Shown here one piece after another: positions 1-6,944 of a stretch of 22,002 bases of DNA (position 1 is the stretch's first letter; the number at the start of each line of letters is the position of its first letter). The notes under the pieces are model-generated. The model did no database searches, was not told the DNA's origin, and worked only from the letters and a program-made list of their open reading frames with translations. The position numbers and the translations under genes were made by a program. Source of the stretch: JBBECF01 sp040881945 (lineage in GTDB: Bacteria > Pseudomonadota > Alphaproteobacteria > Dongiales > Dongiaceae). Location of the stretch: NCBI GenBank assembly GCA_040881945.1, contig JBBECF010000120.1, positions 1 through 22,002 on the forward strand, given 5' to 3'.

Positions 1-381
1 GCCCCCGGCCGCGCCGAGATCGGCTTCGGTCGCCTCGAACTGCAGGCCGAACTGCACCGCCGGATCGGCGAACCCGCTGATCGCGTCGAACGGGATGCAC
101 AGCCGTTCCTGCCGGTTGTTGAAGCTCAGCGTGACGGCGAAGGACTCGGGCGCCACCTCGAGGCCCCAGAACTGATTCTGCAGGATGATCGTCATCTGGT
201 CCACATACTGGGCGCGCAGCCAGTCGGGCATGATCACGTCGGGCGCGTCGGTGTGGAAGGTGATGTAGAAGTGGTGATCGCCGGGCAAACCATTCGTCGC
301 CGCCTCGTTCAACGCCTCGCGCACGACGCCGCGCAACGCGCCCTCGACCATCTTGTCGTATTTGAGCCGATCCTCGGCCAT
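1..381 (-). CDS. sspB: SspB-family ClpXP adaptor, C-terminal part outside the window
   Basis: The visible 127 codons begin MAEDRLKYDKMVEGALRGVV and contain GLPGDHHFYITF, MTIILQNQFWGL and IPFDAISGFADPAVQFGLQF, which are the conserved blocks of the alphaproteobacterial SspB family. SspB dimers bind the N-terminal part of the ssrA tag and deliver tagged proteins to the ClpXP protease in the cytoplasm. The frame stays open to base 1, so the flexible C-terminal tail that docks on ClpX is not seen. The start at 381 is chosen because it gives the family's usual N-terminus; a purine-rich stretch (about 395-404) lies about 14 nt upstream, longer than ideal. The gene lies about 65 nt downstream of ssrA on the same strand with no clear U-tract terminator between, so readthrough from the tmRNA promoter is possible. 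Family assignment is strong; co-transcription is inference. Confidence 0.9.
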   Translation of the reverse strand, partial: MAEDRLKYDKMVEGALRGVVREALNEAATNGLPGDHHFYITFHTDAPDVIMPDWLRAQYVDQMTIILQNQFWGLEVAPESFAVTLSFNNRQERLCIPFDAISGFADPAVQFGLQFEATEADLGAAGG

Positions 382-446
382 GCGATCTGTCGCGGTCCCC
401 TCCCTCGGCGCTCGCCTCGGCGAAGCCTCCGGCGGAGCCAGGGCCG

Positions 447-623
447 GCCGGGCGAAGTGGGGGGCTTCTGTTGCCCGGTGCCCCCCGGACCGCGCTTACC
501 TAGAGACTAGGCAGCGAGAGCCAAACGATTGTCGTTGGCACTTGTCATACGGCCCGATAACGGCGGTACCATGCCGAGCAAAAGCCTTGCCTTTACCACG
601 CGCGTCGATCCTGTTTCGCCCCC
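447..623 (-). ncRNA. ssrA: tmRNA coding piece
   Basis: It opens with GGGGGCGAAACAGGATCGACG, the conserved 5' acceptor strand and D-like region of tmRNA. The tag frame lies at 539-507. Downstream, GGGGGGC (486-480) pairs with GCCCCCC (465-459), and the loop bases CCGGGC (478-473) pair with GCCCGG (453-448). Together these form an H-type pseudoknot of the kind found after the tag in tmRNA. The 3' end is placed just past this pseudoknot and could differ by several bases. Confidence 0.88.
507..539 (-). other. ssrA: tmRNA proteolysis-tag reading frame (ANDNRLALAA)
   Basis: Resume codon GCC (539-537) is followed by AAC GAC AAT CGT TTG GCT CTC GCT GCC and the stop TAG (509-507), giving the tag ANDNRLALAA. 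ANDN at the start and LAA-type hydrophobic residues at the end are the hallmarks of alphaproteobacterial tags. The last residues are the ClpX recognition end, and the first residues form the SspB-binding part. No separate ribosome binding site is expected because the ribosome arrives by trans-translation. Confidence 0.92.
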
Positions 624-657
624 GAAGGACGCCGCCGGTCAAGGGCGGCGTTGAAAC
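624..657 (-). other. Internal transcribed spacer of the permuted tmRNA
   Basis: The 34 nt between the CCA end and the GGGGGCG start contain a 7-bp hairpin, CGCCGCC and GGCGGCG around the loop CTTGACC. In permuted tmRNAs this segment is removed to leave two RNAs held together by base pairing. The exact cut sites are inferred from the CCA end and the acceptor-stem 5' end. Confidence 0.75.
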
Positions 658-737
658 TGGTGGAGGCGCCGGGTACTGCCCCCGGGTCCGCTACGCTTAT
701 GCCACAAGACGTTTATCGCCATAGTCGGTTGCCCGAC
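658..737 (-). ncRNA. ssrA: tmRNA acceptor piece
   Basis: It starts near a GTCGG-GCAA-CCGAC tetraloop hairpin (737-724). It ends with a T-arm (CCGGG, loop GGCAGTA, CCCGG; 685-669), the 3' acceptor strand CGCCTCC (668-662), discriminator A661 and an encoded CCA (660-658). The T-loop departs from the usual TTCRANY pattern. The 5' end is inferred from the -10 box, and processing may trim it further. Confidence 0.88.
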
Positions 738-743
738 ACATAT

Positions 744-772
744 AATATAGGTAGCTTCGCCCCGAATCGAAA
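744..772 (-). promoter_or_regulatory. Putative ssrA promoter
   Basis: On the minus strand a TATATT -10 box (749-744) sits in an AT-rich patch that stands out from the surrounding GC-rich sequence. A weak -35 match, TTTCGA (772-767), lies 17 bp upstream. Transcription would start near 737, right at the first acceptor-piece hairpin. The -10 is convincing; the -35 is poor. Confidence 0.5.
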
Positions 773-815
773 GGGCTTTCGCCCTGGCGCCCGCCATTTC
801 CGGACCCGTGCTCGG

Positions 816-1853
816 ATGCCCCTGACCCCCGACCAGCAGGCCGATGTCGATGGCGTGAGCAACGCCGCCGCCCAGCCGACGCGCCGCGCCACCGTGCCGG
901 CGCTCGAGGAAATTCTTTACCAGCCGTTAACCGTACTCGATCACGGCTTCGTCCGCGTCGTCGACTACATGGGCGATGACGCGGCGATCGTGCAGGCGGC
1001 GCGGGTCTCCTACGGCCGGGGCACGCGCCAGGTCAGCGAGGACCGCGGCCTCGTCCACTACCTGATGCGCCACCGCCACTCGACGCCGTTCGAGATGTGC
1101 GAGATCAAGCTGCACGTCAAGCTGCCGATCTTCGTCGCCCGCCAATGGATCCGCCACCGCACGGCGAACGTGAACGAATATTCGGCGCGTTACTCCGTGC
1201 TCGACCGGGAGTTCTACGTGCCCGACCGGGAGTTCCTCGCGGGACGGAAGGCGGAGGCGCGCATCGAGCGCAACCTCGAACGCGGCCAGGCCGACATGTT
1301 CGGCGCGCCGGGCGACGTCCGGCCGCGCCACCTCGCCGCCCAGGCCCGGCGCAACCGGCAGGGGCGCGAGGACGTCCTGCCCGAGGCGGAGGCGCGCGAG
1401 GTCCTGGAGTGGATCAAGGAAGAGAGCGCGCGGCAGTACACGATCTACACGAAATTGTTGAACGAAGACGCCCAGGGCCGCGTGATCGATCCCGACCGCC
1501 ACGGGCTGGCGCGGGAGCTCGCGCGCATGGTTCTGCCCGCGAACATCTACACCCAGTGGTACTGGAAGATCGACCTGCACAATCTGCTGCACTTTCTGTC
1601 GTTGCGCGCCGACCCGCACGCCCAGTACGAGATCCGCGCCTACGCCGAGGTCATGCTCGATATCGTACGGCGCTGGGTCCCGATCGCCCACGAGGGGTTC
1701 GTGCAGCACCGCCTGAACGCGGTGACGCTGTCGGCGGCCGCCTTCGCCGTGCTCAAACGCCGGCTCGCGGGCGAGGTTGTGACCGAGGAGACGAGCGGCC
1801 TCGGGCCTCGCGAATGGCGCGAGCTGCTGGCGGCGCTGGGGCGCGAGGACTGA
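816..1853 (+). CDS. thyX: Flavin-dependent thymidylate synthase ThyX
   Basis: This enzyme methylates dUMP to dTMP using methylenetetrahydrofolate, FAD and NADPH, replacing ThyA. The ThyX signature RHRTANVNEYSARYS (residues 113-127) fits the family motif RHR-x7-S, which binds FAD and substrate. The blocks RHRHSTPFEMCEIKLHVKLP (85-104) and QWYWKIDLHNLLHFLSLRAD also match. The start ATG at 816 is chosen because the open frame further upstream is antisense to ssrA; no strong ribosome binding site precedes it. The protein is 345 aa, longer than the usual 220-310. It has an extra N-terminal stretch and an apparent insertion of about 30 residues (about 143-173) before the conserved NRQGR block. The gene converges with mrp across a 6-bp gap. 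The function is secure; the exact start is moderately secure. Confidence 0.92.
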   Translation: MPLTPDQQADVDGVSNAAAQPTRRATVPALEEILYQPLTVLDHGFVRVVDYMGDDAAIVQAARVSYGRGTRQVSEDRGLVHYLMRHRHSTPFEMCEIKLHVKLPIFVARQWIRHRTANVNEYSARYSVLDREFYVPDREFLAGRKAEARIERNLERGQADMFGAPGDVRPRHLAAQARRNRQGREDVLPEAEAREVLEWIKEESARQYTIYTKLLNEDAQGRVIDPDRHGLARELARMVLPANIYTQWYWKIDLHNLLHFLSLRADPHAQYEIRAYAEVMLDIVRRWVPIAHEGFVQHRLNAVTLSAAAFAVLKRRLAGEVVTEETSGLGPREWRELLAALGRED

Positions 1854-1859
1854 GGCGCG

Positions 1860-2984
1860 CTACTGGATGACGATGCGCGGCGCCGGCCGGCCGGAATCGC
1901 CGAGCAGCGCCGACACCTTTTCCCAGACGCGGGCGGCGATCGCCCGGTAGGTGCGCGCGTGCTCGCTGTCGGGCTGCGAGACGACGATCGGCCGGCCGCT
2001 GTCGGAGGTCTCGCGGATGTCGATGTGCAGCGGCACCTCGCCGAGAAACTCGATGCCCAGCGCCTCGGCCTCGCGGCGGGCGCCGCCGTGGCTGAAGATC
2101 TCGCTGCGCTCGCCGCAATGCGGGCAGGTGAAATAGCTCATGTTCTCGACGATGCCGAGCACCGGCACGTCGACCTTGCGGAACATGTTGAGCCCCTTGC
2201 GCGCGTCGAGGAGCGCGATGTCCTGCGGCGTCGAGACGATGACCGCGCCGGTCAGCGGCACCTGCTGCGCCATGGTGAGCTGCGCGTCGCCGGTGCCCGG
2301 CGGCAGGTCGACGACCATGATGTCGAGCTCGCCCCATTCGACGTCGCGCAGCATCTGTTGCAGCGCGCTTATCACCATCGGGCCGCGCCAGATCATCGGC
2401 GTCTCCTCGGCGACGAGGAAGCCCATGGACATGCACTTGACGCCGTAGTTCTCCATCGGCTGGAGCGTGCGGCCGTCGACCGAGCGCGGCCGCCCCCTTA
2501 TGCCCATCATGCGCGGCTGCGAAGGCCCGTAGATGTCGGCGTCGAGCAGGCCGACGCTGCGGCCCATGGCGGCGAGCCCGAGCGCGAGGTTGACCGCCGT
2601 GGTCGACTTGCCGACGCCGCCTTTGCCGCTGGCCACCGCGACGATCGACCGGACCCCCGGCACCAGCGCCTTCTCGGCCGGCGCGGCGCGGCCCGCCGCC
2701 GTGCGCGGCGCCTGGGCGGCCGGCTGCGGCCCCTGGCGGTGCGCCGTCAGCACCGCGCTCACCGAGAGCACGCCGGGCAGCGCCTGCACCGCCCGCTCGG
2801 CCGCCTGGCGCAGCGGCTCGAGCCGCGGCCCGCGCACCGGATCGACCTCGATGGCGAAGCCGACGTTGCCGTTCTTCACGACCAGGCCGGAAATCATGCC
2901 GAGACCGACGAGATCGCCCGTGCCGTCCGGACCGGCGATGGCGCGAAGCGCGTCGATAATCTGCTGCTCAGTGACCGTCGCCAT
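1860..2984 (-). CDS. mrp: Mrp/NBP35-family Fe-S cluster carrier ATPase
   Basis: This 374-aa P-loop ATPase has an N-terminal MIP18/DUF59-type domain (about 5-85), a Pro/Ala-rich linker (about 86-108), and a deviant-Walker ATPase domain. The P-loop is SGKGGVGKST (119-128), and LLDADIYGPSQPRMMG and VVDLPPGTGDAQL follow. CPHC (Cys287, Cys290) is the conserved cysteine pair that binds a bridging Fe-S cluster at the dimer interface. Mrp/ApbC proteins receive Fe-S clusters and transfer them to apo-enzymes in the cytosol. The gene is divergent from hflK; the 148-bp spacer holds the hflK promoter on the other strand. The start at 2984 gives the normal N-terminus, though its ribosome binding site is weak. 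The name apbC is also used for this family. Confidence 0.94.
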   Translation of the reverse strand: MATVTEQQIIDALRAIAGPDGTGDLVGLGMISGLVVKNGNVGFAIEVDPVRGPRLEPLRQAAERAVQALPGVLSVSAVLTAHRQGPQPAAQAPRTAAGRAAPAEKALVPGVRSIVAVASGKGGVGKSTTAVNLALGLAAMGRSVGLLDADIYGPSQPRMMGIRGRPRSVDGRTLQPMENYGVKCMSMGFLVAEETPMIWRGPMVISALQQMLRDVEWGELDIMVVDLPPGTGDAQLTMAQQVPLTGAVIVSTPQDIALLDARKGLNMFRKVDVPVLGIVENMSYFTCPHCGERSEIFSHGGARREAEALGIEFLGEVPLHIDIRETSDSGRPIVVSQPDSEHARTYRAIAARVWEKVSALLGDSGRPAPRIVIQ

Positions 2985-3030
2985 GGTTGAAAGTCCCGCC
3001 GGATGAACGATATGAGGTCGATCGGCCCGG

Positions 3031-3059
3031 TTGCAGTCCGCGGCCGGCTGTCATATAAG
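3031..3059 (+). promoter_or_regulatory. Sigma70-type promoter for hflK-hflC
   Basis: TTGCAG (3031-3036) and TATAAG (3054-3059) are separated by exactly 17 bp, a good housekeeping promoter match in otherwise GC-rich DNA. It lies about 75 bp upstream of the hflK start, in the mrp-hflK divergent spacer. Confidence 0.65.
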
Positions 3060-3132
3060 GCCTTCGCTTCCAATTGGGAAGCTCCGCCACCATCTTTGCG
3101 ACGAGGGCATCGTTACCACGAGGGATTGAATC

Positions 3133-4254
3133 ATGCCGTGGCAGAAGCAAGGCGGGGGCGGTGGCCCGTGGGGCGGCGGACAGGGCCCCTGGGGGCGCGG
3201 CCCTGGGGGGCAGCGGCCGCCCGACATCGAGGAGTTGCTGCGCCAGGGCCAGGACCGGTTCAAGCGGTTGCTGCCCGGCGGATTCGGCAGCGGCCGCAGC
3301 CTGATCTTCATCGTCGTCGCGGCGCTCGTCCTGTGGGGGATCAGCGGCTTCTACCGCGTCGAGCCGGAAGAGCAGGGCGTGGCCTTGATCTTCGGCAAAT
3401 GGGTGGCGACCACCCAGCCGGGCCTGAACTACAACGTCCCGTCTCCGATCGGCTCGGTCGAGACGCCGAAGGTGACCCGCATCAACCGGGTCGAAGTCGG
3501 CTTCCGCTCAAGCTCGAACGCGGACGCCAGCCGCGCGACCGCGGAGCGCGACGTGCCGGCGGAAAGCCTGATGCTGACCGGCGACGAGAACATCATCGAC
3601 ATCCAGTTCGTCGTCTTTTGGATCATCAAGGACGCCGGACTGTACCTCTTCAACATCCGGGACCCCGAGGGCACCGTCAAGAGCATCGCCGAAAGCGCGA
3701 TGCGCGAGATCATCGGCCAGACCGCGTTCGAGCGCGCCCGCACCGAGGGCCGCGCCGATGTCCAGGACCGCACCCGCGCGCTGATCCAGGGCATCCTCGA
3801 CAGCTACGGCGCCGGCATCGAAGTGACCCAGGTGGAGATGCAGCAGGTCGATCCGCCGGGGGCGGTGATCGAGGCGTTCCGCGACGTGCAGGCCGCCCGC
3901 GCCGACAAGGAACGCGCGGTCAACGAGGCGCAGGCCTATTACAACGAAGTGACCCAGCGCGCCGAGGGCCAGGCGCAGCGCCTGATCAAGGAGGCCGAGG
4001 CCTACAAGGAGGAAAAGATCGCGATCTCCAACGGCGACGCCCAGCGGTTCATCTCCGTCTATAACGAGTACGTGGGGGCCAAGGACGTGACCACCCGGCG
4101 CATGTACCTGGAGACGATGGAAAGCGTCCTGAAGGGCATGAACAAGGTGCTGATCGACAGCACGGTCGGCGGCACCGGGGCGGTCCCCTACCTGTCGCTC
4201 AACGAGCTGACGCGCCGGGAGCGGCCGGCGGCCGAGACGGAGGCGCCGCAATGA
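3133..4254 (+). CDS. hflK: FtsH modulator subunit HflK
   Basis: HflK and HflC form a large ring in the inner membrane around the FtsH protease and modulate its degradation of membrane proteins. The 373-aa product has a Gly/Trp/Pro-rich cytoplasmic N-terminus (1-30), a short amphipathic segment (DIEELLRQGQDRFKRLLP), and one transmembrane helix (about 56-73). An SPFH/band-7 domain follows, beginning RVEPEEQGVALIFGKW. The charged helical region with QAYYNEVTQRAEGQAQRLI and the segment EAYKEEKIAISNGDAQRF are typical of the family. The glycine-rich start is also typical of HflK. AGGGA (3121-3125) lies 7 nt before the ATG. The stop codon overlaps the hflC start (ATGA), implying translational coupling. 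Confidence 0.96.
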   Translation: MPWQKQGGGGGPWGGGQGPWGRGPGGQRPPDIEELLRQGQDRFKRLLPGGFGSGRSLIFIVVAALVLWGISGFYRVEPEEQGVALIFGKWVATTQPGLNYNVPSPIGSVETPKVTRINRVEVGFRSSSNADASRATAERDVPAESLMLTGDENIIDIQFVVFWIIKDAGLYLFNIRDPEGTVKSIAESAMREIIGQTAFERARTEGRADVQDRTRALIQGILDSYGAGIEVTQVEMQQVDPPGAVIEAFRDVQAARADKERAVNEAQAYYNEVTQRAEGQAQRLIKEAEAYKEEKIAISNGDAQRFISVYNEYVGAKDVTTRRMYLETMESVLKGMNKVLIDSTVGGTGAVPYLSLNELTRRERPAAETEAPQ

Positions 4255-5159
4255 AGCGCCCCGCCGCCCTCGCCGTTCTGATCGCCGCCGTCATCGCCGT
4301 CATCGTCGGCATGTCCGCGTTCTATACGGTGCACCAGTCGCAGCAGGCGCTGGTCGCGCAATTCGGCAATCCGCTCTACGTCGTCGACTCGCCCGGGCTG
4401 CATGTCAAGATCCCGTTCATCCAGGACGTCTACTTCTTCACCACGCGGGTGCAGAACTTCGACGCGCCGTCCGAGGAGGTGCCGACGCTCGACCAGAAAC
4501 AGGTCGTGGTCGACGCCTTCGCCCGCTTCCGCATCGTCGATCCGCTGACCTTCTTCCAGGCGGTCCGGGACGAGACCGGCGTGCAGGCGCGGCTGATCCC
4601 GATCATCAGCTCGAACCTGCGGCGCACGCTCGGCGAGGTGCCGATGTCCCTGATCCTGACCGAGCAGCGGGCGGATTTCATGCGCCGTCTCGGCGAAGCG
4701 GTGAACCGGGACGCCCAGTCGTTCGGCATCAACGTGATCGACGTGCGCATCAAGCGGGTCGACCTGCCCGAGGAGAACAGCCAGGCCATCTTCCGCCGCA
4801 TGCAGACGCAGCGCGAGCAGGCGGCGCGCCAAATCCGCGCCGAAGGGGCGCGCGAAGCCCAGATCATCCGCGCCGAGGCCGACAAGCAGCAGGTCGTGAT
4901 CCTGGCCAACGCGCGACGGGAGGCGCAGATCCGGCGCGGCGAGGGCGATGCGACGGCGACCGCCGTCTATAACGACGCCTACAGCCGGGACCCGGCGTTC
5001 TTCGACTTCTTCCGCTCCATGCAGGCGCTGAGCGAGGGCTTGCCGAGCGAGACCACCACCTATGTCGGGCCGCCGACCGGCGACTTCTTCCGCTATTTCC
5101 GCGATGCCGGCGCCCGATCGCTGGCCGGGGTGGACGTGGACGTGCCGCCGAAGCAGTAG
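4251..5159 (+). CDS. hflC: FtsH modulator subunit HflC
   Basis: This is the partner of HflK in the periplasm-facing SPFH complex that regulates FtsH. The 302-aa product has a single N-terminal transmembrane helix (about 6-24) and a band-7 domain with SQQALVAQFGNPLYVVDSPG and GLHVKIPFIQDVYFFTTRVQ. A long coiled region (QTQREQAARQIRAEGAREAQ, IIRAEADKQQVVILANARRE) and the conserved C-terminal RDPAFFDFFRSMQAL follow. Its length is normal for the family. It starts inside the hflK stop codon (4-nt overlap), so the pair is one operon. No further gene follows before degP. Confidence 0.96.
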   Translation: MKRPAALAVLIAAVIAVIVGMSAFYTVHQSQQALVAQFGNPLYVVDSPGLHVKIPFIQDVYFFTTRVQNFDAPSEEVPTLDQKQVVVDAFARFRIVDPLTFFQAVRDETGVQARLIPIISSNLRRTLGEVPMSLILTEQRADFMRRLGEAVNRDAQSFGINVIDVRIKRVDLPEENSQAIFRRMQTQREQAARQIRAEGAREAQIIRAEADKQQVVILANARREAQIRRGEGDATATAVYNDAYSRDPAFFDFFRSMQALSEGLPSETTTYVGPPTGDFFRYFRDAGARSLAGVDVDVPPKQ

Positions 5160-5336
5160 GCGGCGCCCGGGATTTGCGCGCCGGCGGCCTCTTGTCGGCG
5201 GCGCTCGGCCGCGTCATCCCTTGTGGCTGGCGCGCGGCCAGGCGGCGGCCGGCGGAGCGGCGACGGGGTAGGGTGCATTGCAACGGCGCCACGAAACCGC
5301 CTTTATTCCGCGCCATAGGCTGGCGCCGTGCGCCGC

Positions 5337-5365
5337 TTGAAAAACCCGGGCGCGAGGGCTACATC
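5337..5365 (+). promoter_or_regulatory. Possible degP promoter in the hflC-degP spacer
   Basis: TTGAAA (5337-5342) and TACATC (5360-5365) are 17 bp apart, upstream of degP. CTTGAA at 5336-5341 also resembles the -35 element of alphaproteobacterial heat-shock (RpoH) promoters, which would suit a stress protease, but I see no convincing RpoH -10. The rest of the 293-bp spacer between hflC and degP shows no gene that I can support. Confidence 0.35.
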
Positions 5366-5452
5366 GAGGCACAACTCCCCCTTTGACCCGGCCCCACTCT
5401 CGCACAACCGGCGAGATCGGCCCGTAACGGAGATCCAGAGGTGAACCGAGAC

Positions 5453-6934
5453 ATGATCGCGTTCCCAACGCAGGTGGCGGCCCCGGCCCGGACCGGGCGC
5501 GGCGGCGCGGCGGCTGCGCGCCGGCTCATGACCCTGCCGCTCGTGGCTGTCTTCTTGTTTGCCGCCGTTGCCGGTGCCGCCGCGCGGTCGGCCCCGGACA
5601 GCTTCGCCGACCTGGCCGAAAAGCTGCTGCCGGCCGTGGTCAACGTTTCGACCACGCAGAAGCTGGCCCGCGAGGATCGCGGCGCCGAAGAGCTCGACGA
5701 GTTTTTCAAGGAGTTCTTCGACCGCCAGCGGCGCGAGAACGAGCCGCGGCGGGCGACGTCGCTGGGATCGGGCTTCATCGTCGATGCGGCAGGCTACGTC
5801 GTCACCAATAATCACGTCATCGCCGAGGCCGACGAAATCACCGTCCGCCTGCACGACAACACCGAGCTGAAGGCGACGATCGTCGGCCGCGACGAGAAGA
5901 CCGATCTCGCCCTTCTCAAGGTCGAGTCCGACGCACCCCTGCCGGCCCTGAAATGGGGCGATTCGGACGACACCCGGATCGGCGACTGGGTGCTGGCCAT
6001 CGGCAACCCGTTCGGTCTCGGCGGATCGGTGACGGCCGGCATCGTCTCGGCCCGCCAGCGCGACATCAACGCCGGCCCGTACGACGACTTCCTGCAGACC
6101 GACGCCTCGATCAACCGCGGCAATTCGGGCGGACCGATGTTCAACATGGACGGCGAGGTGATTGGCATCAACACGGCGATCTTCTCGCCCTCGGGCGGCA
6201 GCGTCGGCATCGGTTTCGCCATCCCCTCGGCGCTCGCCAAGAACGTCATCGACCAGATCCGCGAATACGGCCATCCGCGGCGCGGCTGGCTCGGCGTGCG
6301 CATCCAGACGGTGACGGACGAGTTGGCCGAGGGCCTGCGGCTGGATAAGGCGCACGGCGCGCTCGTCGCCAACGTGACCGAGGACGGGCCGGCGGCCAAG
6401 GCCGGCATCGAGCAGGGCGACGTCGTCATCGAGTTCGACGGCCGGCCGATCGACGAGATGCGCAAGCTGCCGCGAATCGTCGCCGAAACGCCGATCGAGA
6501 AGAAGGTCGAGGTCGTCGTCTGGCGCCAGGGCAAGGAGGTGACCCTGAAGGTCACGCTCGGCGAGCTCGACGAAACCGAGACCGCGGCGCTCGCCCCCGC
6601 CGACGAGACCGTGCCTGAGGGAGTGGAAGGCGAGGTCGGACTGCTCGGTCTCTCGCTCGCCGAACTGTCGGCGGAAATGCGCCAGCGCTTCGAGCTCGGC
6701 GAGGAGACGGCGGGCGTCGTCATCACCGCCGTCGACGAGGCCGGCTCGGGCGCCGAGAAGGGCCTGCGCCCCGGCGACGTGATCGTCGAGGTCGACCAGC
6801 AGGCGGTGGTCAAGCCGCGCGACGTCGATGACAAGGTCAACGAAGCGAAGGCGAACGGCTACCGCGTGGTGACGCTGCTCGTCTACCGCGAGGGCGACTT
6901 CCAGTGGGTCGCGGTGCGCATCGACCAGAGCTGA
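5453..6934 (+). CDS. degP: DegP/HtrA-family periplasmic serine protease
   Basis: This 493-aa protease-chaperone would act on misfolded envelope proteins. It has an N-terminal signal sequence (RR then LMTLPLVAVFLFAAVAG, about 24-41; cleavage likely near 44). The trypsin-like domain has His121 (TNNHVI), Asp151 (EKTDLALLKV) and Ser225 (NRGNSGGPMF). PDZ1 starts at RGWLGVRIQTV (about 275-370), and PDZ2 contains GAEKGLRPGDVIVEV (about 390-485). The ATG at 5453 is preferred to the GTG at 5441 because GAGGTGA (5438-5444), a near-perfect ribosome binding site, lies 8 nt before it and overlaps that GTG. It follows hflKC in the same direction, a common alphaproteobacterial neighbourhood for envelope proteolysis. 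It could be named mucD or degQ in other schemes. Confidence 0.94.
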   Translation: MIAFPTQVAAPARTGRGGAAAARRLMTLPLVAVFLFAAVAGAAARSAPDSFADLAEKLLPAVVNVSTTQKLAREDRGAEELDEFFKEFFDRQRRENEPRRATSLGSGFIVDAAGYVVTNNHVIAEADEITVRLHDNTELKATIVGRDEKTDLALLKVESDAPLPALKWGDSDDTRIGDWVLAIGNPFGLGGSVTAGIVSARQRDINAGPYDDFLQTDASINRGNSGGPMFNMDGEVIGINTAIFSPSGGSVGIGFAIPSALAKNVIDQIREYGHPRRGWLGVRIQTVTDELAEGLRLDKAHGALVANVTEDGPAAKAGIEQGDVVIEFDGRPIDEMRKLPRIVAETPIEKKVEVVVWRQGKEVTLKVTLGELDETETAALAPADETVPEGVEGEVGLLGLSLAELSAEMRQRFELGEETAGVVITAVDEAGSGAEKGLRPGDVIVEVDQQAVVKPRDVDDKVNEAKANGYRVVTLLVYREGDFQWVAVRIDQS

Positions 6935-6944
6935 GCGGCCGATG

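Larger units (their letters stand above)
447..737 (-). ncRNA. ssrA: Two-piece (circularly permuted) tmRNA gene, whole locus
   Basis: Reading the minus strand, an acceptor piece ending in CGCCTCCACCA comes first, then a short intervening hairpin, then a coding piece starting GGGGGCGAAACAGGATCGACG and carrying a tag reading frame. This is the permuted arrangement known for alphaproteobacterial tmRNA. The 5' bases of the coding piece (623-617) pair with 668-662 of the acceptor piece to form a seven-bp acceptor stem across the two RNAs. The stem contains G3-U70, the alanyl-tRNA synthetase identity pair. A second long-range pairing joins 585-578 (GCTTTTGC) to 702-695 (GCATAAGC) with one mismatch, matching helix P2. 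tmRNA rescues stalled ribosomes with SmpB and tags the nascent chain for proteolysis. The outer ends (737 from the promoter, 447 from the last pseudoknot) are estimates. The locus is very likely real; no protein gene explains this interval. Confidence 0.93.

Noticed and set aside
5174..5386. 70-codon plus-strand frame between hflC and degP
   Set aside because: Arg/Ala-rich composition typical of non-coding high-GC DNA, no ribosome site, no recognisable protein.
5441..5452. GTG at 5441 as the degP start
   Set aside because: It lies within the GAGGTGA ribosome binding site that serves the ATG at 5453.
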